Source of the DNA: Notospermus geniculatus
Lineage: Eukaryota > Nemertea > Pilidiophora > Heteronemertea > Lineidae
Assembly (NCBI GenBank): GCA_002633025.1
Contig: NMRB01001131.1
Span: 5,291-69,290, forward strand
Direction of reading: 5' to 3'
Length of the DNA stretch: 64,000 nt
The notes under the pieces were generated by a model. It was not told the origin of the DNA and did no database searches. It worked only from the letters and a program-made list of their open reading frames with translations. Shown in pieces: positions 34,619-48,475 of the stretch (its first letter is position 1; each line of letters opens with the position of its first letter). The position numbers were made by a program, and so were the translations under genes.

Positions 34619-37600
34619 ATTTCCTACAACCACACTAAACTAAAGTGGTTGTACGTATTACTTCTAGAACCATGCTTACATACCACGGACTCTTTCCTAA
34701 TAAGTTGTGATTACTCCCCCTGATTAAACATTCTATTTCCTATCCGTCTGAGACAAATAACATACGATCCACATCTGTTTGCCAACGCTAATGGGAATAC
34801 ACTACTTTTGAAAAAAAATAAAAAACCAAATCCAAAAAAACACCATTACCATGAAATTAAAGGTAACTTACAAGTGTTAACACACTCAAAGAGAAGGACA
34901 GAGAGATACCCTTAAAATAAAACGGGCTCGAGTTATACCCAAGATGTACGTTGTGCGAGGAGGGTGGGTGTCGGGAGAGGGGAGACTGCGGGCCTAAAAG
35001 ATGGTGCATCTGTCATGCTCCCTCCCAATCCCTACTACGTAGAATTCCAGGGCTGAACTGCCCTCTAGTGGCAAGATTGTACCTCCACTTGTGAGCAGAG
35101 GGGGTAGGGCCAAGTAATGTAACAGCTCTGTCAGGCACGACCATGTACATTGTAGTGTAGACAGCAGCTTTTACTTCAAACAAGCACACTCCCACTGATC
35201 ACAAGTAGAGATATTGCCTTGAATTGCAATAGAAGGGAAGTTAGAACACCTTGGACTTGGAGGTGGACCCAGCTTGGACGAGTGGAAGCGAAAAAGACTT
35301 TGGGTGCGACCTACAGTATATTTTGTGCCTAAAATCTCCTGGGTGCTCGATCCAAGTAAGGAAGAGGCATTGTATAGAAAGGGGACTGGAAATAGATATT
35401 ACGAGAATCATCCCATAACCAAGGGGGGGGGGGTCGACTGAATGTCAAGAAGAACCTTGCTATTCTAACTTCACAGTACATGATCTGAAATGAATTTTGG
35501 TCACCACACATATTTATTTGTAAATGTGGCCAAAGTTAATTGACAGGAAAAGCGTGTTCACAAACTATAGTTTTGAGCGTGTTTACCATAGAAACTATAG
35601 TTTTTAGCATGTTCACATAGTTATGATAGACTCCTATATGTGGCGCTAGAAGCAGTATATACAGACTGTTGAATGGATCTCTGCGGTGAGGGTTAGGAAT
35701 GTCATGGTTAGGTACCAGGATGCCCTGTCAAGCCGTCGTGAGGTGGGATTATTCAAAGGAATTAGGATGCCATCTCTCTTCCAGCAACAAGTTTCACAGT
35801 CCAAAGTTCCCGAACAACAAGAACGTGAAGTCTGTATTCATGCACAGCTAAACCCACAAGTACCACAGCTGTGGTCTTGTTTGATGATTTGAGAATCTGG
35901 CGTGAAATTTGAAAACTGTGCCTAAAAGTTCCGCCAGCATTTTATGGGTTAATCTTGATGATCCTGCATGACCAAAGGCTATTGAGAAACCAACTCACAA
36001 TGTCAGAACGAAGTCATTTCCATTCAATGCATTTTACCCATATAAATGAAGTAGCATTGGAGAATTCTTCAATTACAAAACAGTTCCGTTACGTTGACTT
36101 CCTGCCCGGTGACTACACTACGGAATGTAATGTATTCCTTGATACATTCTCAGGGAGCCGTTAGTGGCGCTTAATGGCCGATTTAGTGGCTACTTTCAGC
36201 ATCCTTGTTTCCTCTTTTCGTTCAGGTCACGGCATGGGAGAGTAGCTGAGGCCACAGCATGAGTGTGGCCAAGCCTGACTGGACTTCTCACACACGGAAA
36301 TCTACAACTGCTGCAGCGGGGTGTGAATGTGGAAAAGGAGCTCTTGTTTTGTGCAGATTCCATTACACTTTAAAGTCAATCTTGCAACAGAGAGAGATGA
36401 CATCCCGTATTTCCTCGGATCAACAAATCCGACTGAAAACATCAGTTACCTGACTTGGATGGGTGATCCAAGAATGTGATTTTGTTGTCAGTGGGCTTAG
36501 AATGCTAAAAAAGATGAGTAATCTGAAATAAACATGCAACACGAAAAAAGACTTGGGGTGGGTTGGGCTGTCGGGTGAGGGTTCCTGTAGAACAATGTTT
36601 GAGAAAAATCAAAATCGACAAATATTCTTGCTCAGACTTGAGAAACCTTGAAAATTAACTGAAAAAGGAGAGGGTATTTAGGCCAACCTGTACATTCATG
36701 GTCCAACACTGGATGCACAGTGTCCATTGCACACTGCACACAGCATACATTTCTATCCTGAGCTCACTTTTGGAAGAGACGTGCTTTTAGTGTTACTTTG
36801 AATATCAGAGGAGTATTCCTTCAAATGATATGATGAAATCCCACATTTCCACACAGCAGTGAAAGTTTGGAACTGACGACTTAGGTCAGAATGGGTGAAT
36901 CATTTGAAAATGACCATTTAAATATGGCTGCCATCCACCATCAAACTCAAAGTATATCACATTTAATACAAATCCATGATAATAAATTTCAAGAAATTTG
37001 ATTTGTATAGGACATAACGTTTCCTTTGACAATTGGGAGTTTATTTTACTCTCACTGTTGCTGAAATATGCTGCTTTATTGGAAATCGTGAGCCCACGAT
37101 CGATGTGGTCGGCCAACTCTTGAAATATGAAACAACTGAAGCCACACGTAATCTGGTGGGCAATACGCTCAAATTTCCAATAAAGGTACACAGACACTTT
37201 GTCGGGGCATTATCTGAACTCAAATATTTTTACCTTTCCTACGCATAGTATTGAAAAACTTAACTTTGCACAGGCTCCACTACTTCGCCCATGGCTTGCG
37301 TAGGCTTCAGAGGAAAAAACACATTTCATTTAATACCAGTCATCATTTTTTATTGATCGAACTACTACTAAAATTGGAATCGTCTGATACCTTGGCGACA
37401 AGAGAGTTTGATTAACCATCTCATAGCAGACGGGCCCTCCACAGACTAATTTGTCTCAAATCAGCTTCGCAGACGTCAGGCGCAAAAGATCTGATGGAAT
37501 TTTTTTCAATTCCGATGGTGGATTGGACAAGAACGTTATATCAGGGTGCTGGAGAGGATGTAGTCTGGATCATGCAAGATGCATCAGCATCACTCTCAGT

Positions 37601-37635
37601 CTCAGGAAAGATACTCAAGACTTAACCCACTAGCC
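34619..37635. other. Unassigned non-coding part of copy B
   Basis: Counterpart of 18343-21396. No gene recognised. Confidence 0.5.
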
Positions 37636-38061
37636 TGAGCAGACAGACTCTTGGATCTGTGCAGATGGACTCTTGGATCTTTGCAGATGAACTCTTCGAT
37701 CTGTGCAGACGGACTCTTGAATCTGAGCAGATGAGCAGATGGACAGATGGACTCTTGGATCTGTGCAGATGGACAGACAGACTCTTGGATCTGTGCAGAT
37801 GGACAGATGGACTCTGGGGTCTGAGCAGACGGACTCTTGGATCTGAGCAGATGGACTCTTGGATCTGAACAGATGGACTCTTGGATCTAAACAGACTGAC
37901 TCTTGGACTTCAGCAGGTAGCCTCTTGGATCTGAGCAGATGGACTCCTGGATCTGAGCAGATGGACTCTTGGATCTGAGCAGATGGACTCCTGGATCTGA
38001 GCAGACGGATTGGCAGATCTGCAGAGATGCACTCTTGGATCAGAGCAGACAGACTCTTGGG
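37636..38061. repeat. 22-bp minisatellite, long allele (copy B)
   Basis: About 18 units of the array at 21397-21628, 426 bp against 232 bp. Flanking DNA on both sides is the same. Confidence 0.9.
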
Positions 38062-38529
38062 TGATGATTCCAACTTTAATACGTGGCTTCATCCACAAGA
38101 CAGGAGCGCTGACCATCTGTCATGACAGTGCTGGGCTCTTTACTGGTAGGCAGAGCTTAGAAACAAAGCCTTCAGATCAGAAACTGCATGCCAGAATCCT
38201 ACTGACAGGACGCCATTCTCCTCGACATGTTAGTTGTTAAATCTCATTCCATGCACCATTCCTCTTATGGATCAATGTCCTCTAGACCTAGCCATGGAAG
38301 ACGGTGGTGACGGATTTGCTCGACAGTAATCAACGTTTAATTATCAAGACGACAGAAAATAATCTCGGCGAAAAAATGATATCATTTGCGCAATGGGAAA
38401 TGAGTGACTGGAAAGTTGAGATATTTGTGTAGTTGGTTTTGCTGGAGAAGGACAATGAAGCACTGTCTTGGGATAAGTTTACCTCAGAGCAATCTGAGGT
38501 GGTCTCAGCACAGATGCAGACTTCTTATA

Positions 38530-38770
38530 GACAAATCCCAAATTCCAAGTTCTGCGCACTTCCGCCGAAATAGCAACAAGAACCTCGATCTGAAACCAGC
38601 TGACGTGACGCAATCCGTGATTCAGCAATGGTCAACTCTGACGTAACGTCGTCCAAGTCACTGTCGTGGGGTTCTCTGCGTCACATCATTCAGTTTCAGA
38701 CCGAGGTTCTTGTTGCTATTTCGGCGGAAGTGCGCAGATCTTTCCCGTTTACGTCAATTTGGGATTTGTC
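38530..38770. mobile_element. Fold-back MITE, GACAAATCCC family (copy 5, complete)
   Basis: Complete copy with TA before (38528-38529) and after (38771-38772). The gap begins one base after the right TA. Confidence 0.8.
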
Positions 38771-38773
38771 TAT

Positions 38774-39525
38774 NNNNNNNNNNNNNNNNNNNNNNNNNNN
38801 NNNNNNNNNNNNNNNNNNNNNNNNNNNNNNNNNNNNNNNNNNNNNNNNNNNNNNNNNNNNNNNNNNNNNNNNNNNNNNNNNNNNNNNNNNNNNNNNNNNN
38901 NNNNNNNNNNNNNNNNNNNNNNNNNNNNNNNNNNNNNNNNNNNNNNNNNNNNNNNNNNNNNNNNNNNNNNNNNNNNNNNNNNNNNNNNNNNNNNNNNNNN
39001 NNNNNNNNNNNNNNNNNNNNNNNNNNNNNNNNNNNNNNNNNNNNNNNNNNNNNNNNNNNNNNNNNNNNNNNNNNNNNNNNNNNNNNNNNNNNNNNNNNNN
39101 NNNNNNNNNNNNNNNNNNNNNNNNNNNNNNNNNNNNNNNNNNNNNNNNNNNNNNNNNNNNNNNNNNNNNNNNNNNNNNNNNNNNNNNNNNNNNNNNNNNN
39201 NNNNNNNNNNNNNNNNNNNNNNNNNNNNNNNNNNNNNNNNNNNNNNNNNNNNNNNNNNNNNNNNNNNNNNNNNNNNNNNNNNNNNNNNNNNNNNNNNNNN
39301 NNNNNNNNNNNNNNNNNNNNNNNNNNNNNNNNNNNNNNNNNNNNNNNNNNNNNNNNNNNNNNNNNNNNNNNNNNNNNNNNNNNNNNNNNNNNNNNNNNNN
39401 NNNNNNNNNNNNNNNNNNNNNNNNNNNNNNNNNNNNNNNNNNNNNNNNNNNNNNNNNNNNNNNNNNNNNNNNNNNNNNNNNNNNNNNNNNNNNNNNNNNN
39501 NNNNNNNNNNNNNNNNNNNNNNNNN
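38774..39525. other. Assembly gap (run of n, 752 bp)
   Basis: Unknown sequence at the same place in the duplicated block as the gap at 22304-23061. Confidence 1.
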
Positions 39526-40943
39526 GCCTTCAGATTATGGGAGTGAACCACCTCAAATGCATTCTCTACACCAAGATATTGGTGATTATCAGCACCCAGC
39601 TCCCAATCCTGATTAAATATTTACAGAAAAGTCATTCATGATCATTTTGTACTCCGATCACACGTCAACGCTGACGTCAGCAACTTTCCATCAAGTTACA
39701 AACATCACCCACAAACAATTGATTCTCCATCTCTGTCGAACAAAAAATTGGTGGGAAATGTTCCGTAAATTCATATTCCGTCCTCATTATCATAAATAGT
39801 CGTCATTTGGCCTAAATATAACTCATCACAAAATCAATTACAGATCAATTAATCAACAATAAATGGAACATTGATTTCAGCTCATTATTCCGAAACGTAC
39901 TAAAATTAACCCTTAAACATGTTAAAGGGAGAACAGAGGCAGCTCCAAATAGGCATTTTGATAGGCCTATGGCTATAATCGGCCAAAGAGATGGTATGAG
40001 GATAATTGTGACACACATTGCAAGTTAAATGCACTAATGTCAACACTGGGGCCCTAATTCGTTGTTTCTCAGTGCTGGCGCCACCTTTGATGGAGTTGCT
40101 GTACTAACAGTAGCCTAACACTAACAGCCAGGCTGCCTCTAGGCTCCCTTTAACTAAAACGAAGCAAAGCCGATCAAAATACCTTTTTGGGTTGCTGCGA
40201 GCAAAATACTCAGGTATGGTATAACAAGAGGCAATAAGCCGCTGTTTTTGTCATATCGGGGAAACTGTGTACACATGTACTAGAATTAACCCTTCTAAAC
40301 ATGGCATGTGAGAAAATATTTGAATAGGACTAGTATACACACGGTAATGTGTCATTATTAGATATATTGGTGAACAGTCAACTCATTTACTGATGTTTGT
40401 GTGATAGTCATGATAGTCATGACAGTCCCTGCACAGATGACATCTTGTCAAAGTGTCTGTATCACTTCATAGAAATATTGGCAGAAAGTTGTTAAGTTCT
40501 AATAACTGAATATCAATTATCAGTTCTTCAGACATTTTTCAATACAGGGTTGGCACATCTTGTCCAAACAAGGCTATCGACTCCGTCTTTAGCCTTGTCC
40601 GAATCCTGTCATCTTTTCCGTTAATGCATAAATTATTAATGAACCTGACCCCTACTTGACCCCGCCTCCGAGCCAATCAGAACTCGCGAAACAAATCACC
40701 GTTGGACACTTTCTTTGCTCTTCACGCTCGCATTTGTAACATGGATTTTGATTGGCACGTCGATTTTCCTTCGCGCCCCGATGATTGGCTGAGGCTCTCA
40801 CCCCCTCAGAAACGGGAAATGTGATGGATTCGAACCAGGCTAGATGGCCGTGAGGCCAGATAGACTGGTGAGCACCAGATGGGTTGGCACTGCATGAACA
40901 GAATGTCCAGGGATGTGCCACGGAGTCCCAGGCCACAAGTGTT
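39526..40943. other. Copy B stretch, partly without counterpart in A
   Basis: Up to about 40405 it matches copy A. From about 40410 to 40943 it is unrelated to A, with a G+C-richer part 'tgaccccgcctccgagccaatcag' containing a CCAAT-like ATTGG/CCAAT core. No gene recognised. Confidence 0.45.
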
Positions 40944-41138
40944 GTCTAAACACCTGTTTCCACTACCTGACTACAGCAGTTCCGCCACGTTTTGCGGCAA
41001 GTGGAGCGATTTTCACAGGCATATGGGTAAGTAACATGCCAAGTATTGTATACCATCGAAGGATGATCCTAAACCCTAAGAAAACCGTACCGCTCACCAC
41101 AAACCGCGGCGAAATCCGCTAAGTGGAAACGGACCTTA
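40944..41138. mobile_element. Fold-back MITE, GTTTCCACT ends
   Basis: Left arm 'ctgtttccactac...gcagttccgccacgtttt' and right arm complement 'gtttccacttagcggattt' are inverted. Diverged relatives at 57779-57945 and 58744-58912 share 'gcagtttccgccactgtttg'. In copy A only the right half remains (about 24300-24375). Confidence 0.6.
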
Positions 41139-41623
41139 ACTAGTAAATGAGACTGAACTTCCCACATAAAGTTGTCCATATTTTCACGTCTCATTTTCTC
41201 TATTCTTCATGTGATGTTTTGACCTCTGTAATCAGGACAATACTCTCAAATGATGACAGCACCTGTCATCCCCAAAGCGCCCTTTAGAGCGGGTCCACGA
41301 TGAAGTCAAACCCCAGGATTTGAAAATGGTTAATCTTGCTCCTAGGTAAAATAGCTACGAACAGTAAAAGCATCTTTGCGAAAAAAATACTTCAAGCAAG
41401 AACAGAACATGTGCTTTTGTGAAACAACAGCTGATGACTCGTGGGAGAATAAGCGAAGTGCCGTCGGCGTCACCAAGCGACAAGGCAGACGTACGTCAAT
41501 AGACTGGGAAGGGCAGCAAACAAGTTTCTTTATCAGTCGATGATTTCTTCTTTAGGCTGTTCAAGTTGGTTGCTTACAGACGGAAATATCAGTGAGATCA
41601 TCTGTGTGAGCCATCACTGTGTG

Positions 41624-41670
41624 CTACCTCATTTCTGTGTGCTACCAGGGTGTGCTACTTCATCTCTGTG
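41624..41670. repeat. 31-bp minisatellite, left part (copy B)
   Basis: Start of the same array as 24846-25020, here split by the element at 41671. Confidence 0.85.
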
Positions 41671-42454
41671 CAGACCTGCCTACCCCACTTTCAAGTTTGG
41701 GGGAAGAAGTTTCCCAAAAATGTGTACAATCGCATATTTTGGTGTACAATTACGAGCAAAGTTCCCTAAAAAAGTGTACAATTGCACATTTTGGTGTACA
41801 CAATTGCAAACCCATGATTCAAGCTTTTCAATCAACAGGAACCCACCGGTTCAGTCTGCACTTGTTTCTAAAGCATGAAATGCTGCCTTAGAACAAGGTA
41901 TCTGTGGAAATGAATCCACAGAGAGCTCACAACAAGGCAAGGACATCTAGCCCACTACCCCTTTAAGTGACCTCACAGACTGTCCCTTAAACTCAACAGT
42001 TGACGTGTGAGGCCAGTCTGACCGATGAGCAAGTGGGCAGATTTCCCCCTGGAATGCCAATGCCAATGCCAGGTTTTGAACCAACCCAAAACCACACTCC
42101 AGGCAGAGCTGGTTGGTGCAGTATGTGCTCAGATGATCAAATTTGAGCAACCACGTGTCGGTCTCATCCAGTGCGTCTGGCGGCCAGGCATGTCCTTGTA
42201 CCAATACAGAAACCCCCATAAAGGGCCAGGAACTCCAGGGGAAGGTTTTGGGGATGATATTGGAGACTTTGAAGGTGAAAAATTGTTTTATTTTGAAGTT
42301 TCCTGATCGTACGAAACAACAATACAGCGTATAACAATACAGCGTATTTGAGACACTTTTCTTTGCGTAAGAAATGACCCTCAAATCGTACAACGTACAA
42401 TCACCGCATTCTGGCGTACAAAATACGCTAAATCGTACAATGTAGGCAGGTCTG
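41671..42454. mobile_element. hAT-like non-autonomous transposon, present only in copy B
   Basis: 784 bp with 13-bp inverted ends, CAGACCTGCCTAC at the left and its complement at the right (CAG...CTG as in hAT elements). The 8-bp flanks TCTCTGTG and TCTGTGTG differ at one base, consistent with an 8-bp target duplication in a repetitive site. The ends carry sub-terminal repeats around 'tgtacaattgcacattttgg' (41722-41815) and 'cgtacaat' (42385-42440). The inner open frames (149 codons on minus, 94 on plus) match no transposase that I recognise. It sits in the 31-bp array. Confidence 0.8.
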
Positions 42455-42755
42455 TCTGTGTGCTACCTCATCTCTGTGTGCTACCAGCTACCACGGTGTG
42501 GTACCACACCACTGTGTGCTACCAGGGTGTGCTACCTCATCTCTGTGTGCTACCAGGGTGTGCTACTTCATCTCTGTGTGCTACCAGGGTGTGCTACCTC
42601 ATCTCTGTGAAACTACCAGGGTGTGCTACCTCATCGCTGTATGCTACCAGGGTGTGCTACCTCATCTCTGTGTGCTACCAGCTACTAGGGTGTGGTACCT
42701 CATCACTGTGTGCTACCAGTACCAGGGTGTGCTACCTCATCTCTGAAAGTCTTCT
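42455..42755. repeat. 31-bp minisatellite, right part (copy B)
   Basis: About nine to ten units; more than in copy A even though the array was interrupted. Confidence 0.9.
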
Positions 42756-42856
42756 GGCTCAAAGACACAATTTCCAATCTCGCAGACATGAATTTGGGTA
42801 CAGTGTGATGCTAGCTTTTGGACCCAATACCTGAATTTGTGTGCTGCCATTTAATA

Positions 42857-43094
42857 GACGATTCTCGAATTTGCAGATCTGTGCACTTCCGCTGAAATCA
42901 CAACCACAACCTCGATCTGAAACCAGCTGACGTGACACAATCCATGATTCAGCAATGGTCGACTCTGACTCAACGTCGCCCAGTCACTGTTGTGGGGTTC
43001 TCTGCATCACGTCATTCAGTTTCAGACTGAGGTTGTGTTTGCGATTTCGGCGAAGTACGCAGATCTTTCTGGTTTCGTCAGTTTGGGATTTGTC
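42857..43094. mobile_element. Fold-back MITE, GACAAATCCC family (copy 6)
   Basis: Counterpart of 25128-25368 with several small deletions; TA on both flanks. Confidence 0.8.
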
Positions 43095-43500
43095 TATAAG
43101 AGCCCATGTCAGTGAGACGACTTCACATCATGAGTTTGTATAGTGTGTGTCGCCAGCTCCCGAAGTCACTGTCTCCCATCATCATGCTTTATACTATCAA
43201 ACGTGACTTCCACAATAAGGGTATAAGTATAACAATCAGTACATGAGTTCCTTACAAATTATTGAGGCCCCGTCTGCCTTAATCGCGTGTCGGAGGCATA
43301 AACCTTGTATTATTCAGAGGAGATCTATCACTAGTGCTATGAGGAGTGCTCAGAGAGGAGAGGAAATGAGCTACATGTACAGTATCTAGGACTAATAGAA
43401 TAGCTCAGGCGATATCACCTGCTTGTCTGTTAGGTGGGATGAGGGTACTCCGATTGCTTCCAAATCAGCAAAGGTATTTCTGATCATTTGGCCATAAGTG

Positions 43501-43663
43501 CAGTGGAACCTCCATATAAAGGTCATGTTTGTCCTTAATCGAGAGGTGTCCTAACTACTGAGGTCAAAATGAATGAGTAATGATTAATTTGGACTGAACT
43601 TTGGTGGTGTCCTCAACAGAGGGGTGTCCTCCTGGGAGGTGTCCATTTAGGGAGGTTCCACTG
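43501..43663. mobile_element. MITE, CAGTGGAACCTC ends (copy B)
   Basis: Counterpart of 27011-27173, almost identical. Confidence 0.75.
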
Positions 43664-46600
43664 CACTTTTAACTGTAATCACCAAATCCGTCCTTGACCA
43701 GAAATATTGAAAGAAGCCAGAGTTGCGCACTCAATGTGACATTCCAGGCTCTGTGAAAAGCACGAGGAAACTGGAGTGCCCAGAGAAAATCATTGATTTC
43801 TGCACCAGGGAAGCCCAAGGATATGAAATTGGCCCAACCACCGCAGGAACGCTATGGTGACGCTTGAGTTCCTACCTGAGAAAAAATAGAATGATATCAT
43901 CCCCTCTACTTCGGATAGACACAACGAAAGCTAATCAAAAATGTGTTGAAATAAAACTGGATAAATTATGCTTGCACCAACACCTGCAGAATTAGTTTGA
44001 GCTGATCTGTTGTTCAGTTCAGAATAAAATAATCATTACTGTCCAGCACCATATGGTAGTGATGATGGGAGCAACCCAGGACACAAAAGTTCCAAGGTTG
44101 ATATTTTTGAAAAGGGATGCCAGGGTACAAAGTTCATGACCATTTGGTAAAATGCGACTTGAATTTTGCCCTGTGCAACCATAAAATTGGAAGTCCTAAT
44201 GCACTCAGTGTACTTGGAGCAACTTGATTTTTGGCCTGTTTCGACCAAAATTTGCTTTTTCAGAAAATGAACTTGGAAGCAACTTTAAAACTTCACAACA
44301 GATCAGCTCAATAAAGCTAAGCCCAATATGTACCACAAAATAAATGATCTAAAAAAACGTCACCCGATAGGCAGGTAACCCTTGAATGTTGGGCCTACCT
44401 TTATTGATGTATGCTTGGGGATCTAGAATGGAATAAAACTGAGTTAAAATTGGGAAATGAAAGGCTAGAAAATGGTTAAAACTAAAATAAGATGGAACAA
44501 AAAATCAAATTACTCACTGGAATACTTTGACACAAGGGAAATACTTGATTTGATTGCACAAAAGTGAAGAAATATTACTCAGACAAAAAATATTATCCTG
44601 AAAATGTCCTTATTCTGAAAACTTTATTCTTCTGCCTGAAAAATGTACCAACAACAATAGCGAAATGCTAGCAACGTGATGAGAAGATTTTTTTCTCACG
44701 ACAGTTTTGTGAAGTTGGAACCTAATCGAAGATGACAAGTGACGCATCAAACTCAATTTCTGTAGGAAATGAATCTTGATTTTAGTGAAAATTGATGCGG
44801 TAGAGTGTAAATTTCAATTTAGCGATGAGTTTGGGCCCAAATCGTGAATGCTTCTCTGCAGTCAAAATGCTCTTGTCATCTGAACCAAGCTCCACCAAAA
44901 CTGCTGGTACACTATAAATTTGCAGAAAAAATTCAAGAAATATCCTCCAGAAACGTAAAATAAACATCATTACTTCAAATGTTTACCCCTAAAATGTGCG
45001 TAACTGGGAGAAAATCTGACAGAAGATGTTGTCTGCTCTCACTTGGGACTGGTCGTCTGCTAACACACTTGGCACTGAACCAGAGAGGCTATTTTTTTTC
45101 ATGTCAACTTAGTCCTTCCGTACATGGTTAAACCCATTTGTGATTATGTCAATTTTTTTGACATCATACTCCCTGAGATAACACTGCCGCTTCGTATCTC
45201 AATTAGCTCTCGGAGCATTTATGTGCACATAAAGTCATATTCCACATTTGATGGCATAATAAATGACAAGGATCATTACTGATGTTGAGACAGTCTATGG
45301 TAATGGGGATTGGGTAGCAGAGACGTCTCATGTTTGGTGGGAAGATCTTGACTTGCTGAGCCAGAACAGCGTACAGATTTAGGCCCTATGACTTGATGGC
45401 CAGCAGCTGGCTGTGCAGAAGGAGCTGCGAAGTGATTGTGCCGCTAAGCACTTTACACTGTTCTACCGTCTCAAAGCGCTTTACATACCCCCGTCTCTCA
45501 AGAAATCTTTCTGGGGTAGTCGAGGAGCAACCACATGAATACACAGCTGAGCATTTGATGTCCGTTTCTTCCATGCCGATATCCAGTGTCACCTCTGTCT
45601 GACATCCGTCTCCCATCAACGGCTACCAGCCACAGGATGCAACAGCCGGCGACGAATAACGTGTGTGCCATTTCACACTGCCGGAAAGTCCCCGCTCACA
45701 CGATGTCAGAGAAACTGCGTCCGGCAGCCGGTATTGATTCGCCGGATGCTGCACTGATGGACACACAATAAAGACCCCTAACTCTTTAGCACTAATGGAA
45801 ATGAGTTTTTCTGAGTTGATCGAGAGAGAAATGACCCAATCGTATGGGCAGGAAGGCATTTTCCGAATTAAGAGAATCAAGAAAAGTCTGCCGGTACCAT
45901 GGATTCTTCTGTTGCTCATATGGACTAATCCTGGGGTAGACAAGTTCGGTGCTAAGACCAAAGTCACAGGTCATTCAGGATTCTTGTCCAGGTTTCGTCT
46001 TAGATATGAAGCCGCATTGTATTAAGTTTTCCACAGGGCCGAAGCCATATCATTATTGACCCTGTAGTACGGAAGAGGCCATCTCCAGCTGCTCGTGTTC
46101 CTCCCTTGGATGGGGTCTTTTGCTTGCCCTTGCAAAGGCACAAGGTACAATGTACCGGTAGTACTTAAGGCACCACGGCTTACTGTCCCATGCGAAGGAC
46201 ACACTTGCTATATTTGCGTTCATGTTCGCCCTGTCGATACCGGCATCAACCGAGCTGCCAACGATATGAAATGAACAAAAAGGAGGACTACCCCTGAATT
46301 ATAGATAAACACTGAAGTTTGCTAACAATGGGACCTACAACTACTACATGTAATTAAAGCACGCCACTCAGTGGTTGGGTAACGTAGGAGAATTCTGGCA
46401 ACCACTCATCACCACTTTACTTGAATTGAATATCCTCAGGACAACGAGAGGGCAAGTATATATAGGAAACCGATGGGAACACTAACAGCCTCCCCTAGTT
46501 TGCCGACACGTTCTCCATTAGTACATGACCCAGCGAAAAAAACGTTGTCGCCACCAATGAACAAATTATTGGGAGAGTGTTGTCAACGCTCGTGTTGGCG

Positions 46601-47248
46601 CAATATAAGGAGATGAAATTCCAAGGGATTGCGGCCATGTTTTGCACTGATTGATTGACATGGGTGAATGTGGTGTAGTGAGACATCAATGGTTGTTAGT
46701 CCTGAGGTTGTGGGCCCAACTCCTAGTCCGAGCCACTTCAGGAAACAGGAAATCATGCCATCCAACAATGGACCATCCAACTATGGAAATACCCCAAAAG
46801 TTGATGCCATATTAAGCGAATCCCAATACTCAGCAACGGCACAAAGAATGTACAAATGACAGCCCGCTGAGTGTATCAAACTGGTAACTAGCAGTTTTCA
46901 CATTCCAATCTTTTTCTGTATCAGTTTCTTATAGTTGTGTTTTTCAGTGCACACTTCTTACCACATACACAGTCACCATGTCACTGTACCCCCTGCAGCT
47001 AGTTTGTTTAGGGAAAACAAATCAAGTGGAATAATTCTGTCAAGAAATGATGTCAAGAATATATCACATGGTTTTAATTATCACAATGGTGCGTATTGAG
47101 GGTGTTGTGAAGTGGTATCGCAGAAACAGTACTGCGATGCGGCCCGATGGCGGGTTTGGCGATGGCAAAATACATTTTAAGTGCAAGAGCATGAAAAAGG
47201 GACCTCCATCTCAAACAATGAGCCTCTATAGGTGTCACCTCTGCTCTA
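43664..47248. other. Unassigned part of copy B
   Basis: Counterpart of 27174-31513 without the 478 bp block and the SINE. No gene recognised. Confidence 0.45.
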
Positions 47249-47336
47249 CAGGGTAGGCCAGAGAAAGTGTCCCTCGAACAATAGCACTTCTATTGTTTCC
47301 CTATTGTTCGAGGGACACTTTCTCTGGCCCACCCTG
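47249..47336. mobile_element. 88-bp palindromic MITE, CAGGGT ends (copy B)
   Basis: Same element as 31514-31601, with TA on both flanks. Confidence 0.9.
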
Positions 47337-48391
47337 TATAAGTCATGTGACCAAATGGATAACCCCATTCACCATTCTGGTTTCGCTACACAAGCCCTCA
47401 ATGGCCTCAGACAAGTTTCCAAAAATTTGGCAGGATTTCTGTTGTTTTGAGTACTGGACTTGTGCTGGGTGGTGTGAGACGTACACCTCAGCGACACAAA
47501 CAACTAAGGCTTTTGAGATTGAAGCTTGCGGTCACCCGCACCATAGAACAGCCGACAGAAATAAATAGAGCATACTCCCATACATCATATCACACAATAA
47601 CAATTACCCATCTGCTATGACAGGTTATAAATATGTATGACATCACAAGTAGCCAAGGTTCATCTGTAATATCCTACTGTCTATGTGATCACCTGTCCGT
47701 TGCGCCATCGCAGGTGGCCTGGCACGAACCTTTCCCATCGCAGCAAAAAGCAGCCATGTATTCATGACAAACCACAATATATACTCCGATTCCTTTCATA
47801 TCTATTGACCGAGTTCATTTCTCGAGTATTGTATTGATCCGCTGGTAAAGGAGATCACTGGTGACAGCGCTGCAGCGTGTTTGTGTTGGTTGGAGGTGCC
47901 GTACTGCAGGGCCTTCGAACCTACGTTAACGACTTGGCGGTGCGCCAAGTCAAACGCGTGTAAACGTGCCTTCCGCCAAGTCATAAAATCTGCCGCCATG
48001 TCAAAAAAATTGTCCGCCAGGTGATTTTATTAAGTGAAATAAACGATGAATAAAAGCTTAATCAACATCCTCTTTGCCAATAGTGCCCCTTTCTCATCCT
48101 AATATCCTATCACCAGCCCCAAACGCCCACTACCTGACGAAAGATCGCCATGAACGCGGGAACAGTCGTGCGCTCTCCCTCCGACAGCCACGCCGGCCGC
48201 AGTCCACGAAAATCAATACTAGTAATTTATGCGCAATCTACATTATGTATTCACGTCTCTTCGCGCCATATTCGCGCCCTTCTTCCTGATTCGTCAATCA
48301 ACTCCAGTCACGACCAGCGATGAATGGAATAGTAGTGTAACGGTGACCATATTTGGTACAGCCTCTGACGTCACACACAACTCGGCCGGTC

Positions 48392-48475
48392 NGAGTATTG
48401 TATTGATCTGCTGGTGAAGGAGATCACAGGTCACAGTGCTGCAGCGTGTTTGTGTTGGTTGGAGGTGCCGTACTG
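48392..48475. other. Contig join with local re-use of sequence
   Basis: A single n at 48392 is followed by ~83 bp that repeats 47823-47905 (gagtattgtattgatc...) with a few differences, then jumps to sequence matching copy A at about 32866. Best read as an assembly join error that removed ~210 bp present in copy A. Confidence 0.7.

Noticed and set aside
37630-38073. 147-codon minus-strand frame rich in SAQIQESVCSDPRVH repeats.
   Set aside because: It is the translated 22-bp array, which differs in length and frame between copies A and B.
41947-42393. 149-codon minus-strand frame inside the hAT-like element as a transposase.
   Set aside because: No hAT dimerisation or catalytic motifs are visible, it overlaps a plus-strand frame of similar quality, and the element is too short for an autonomous copy.
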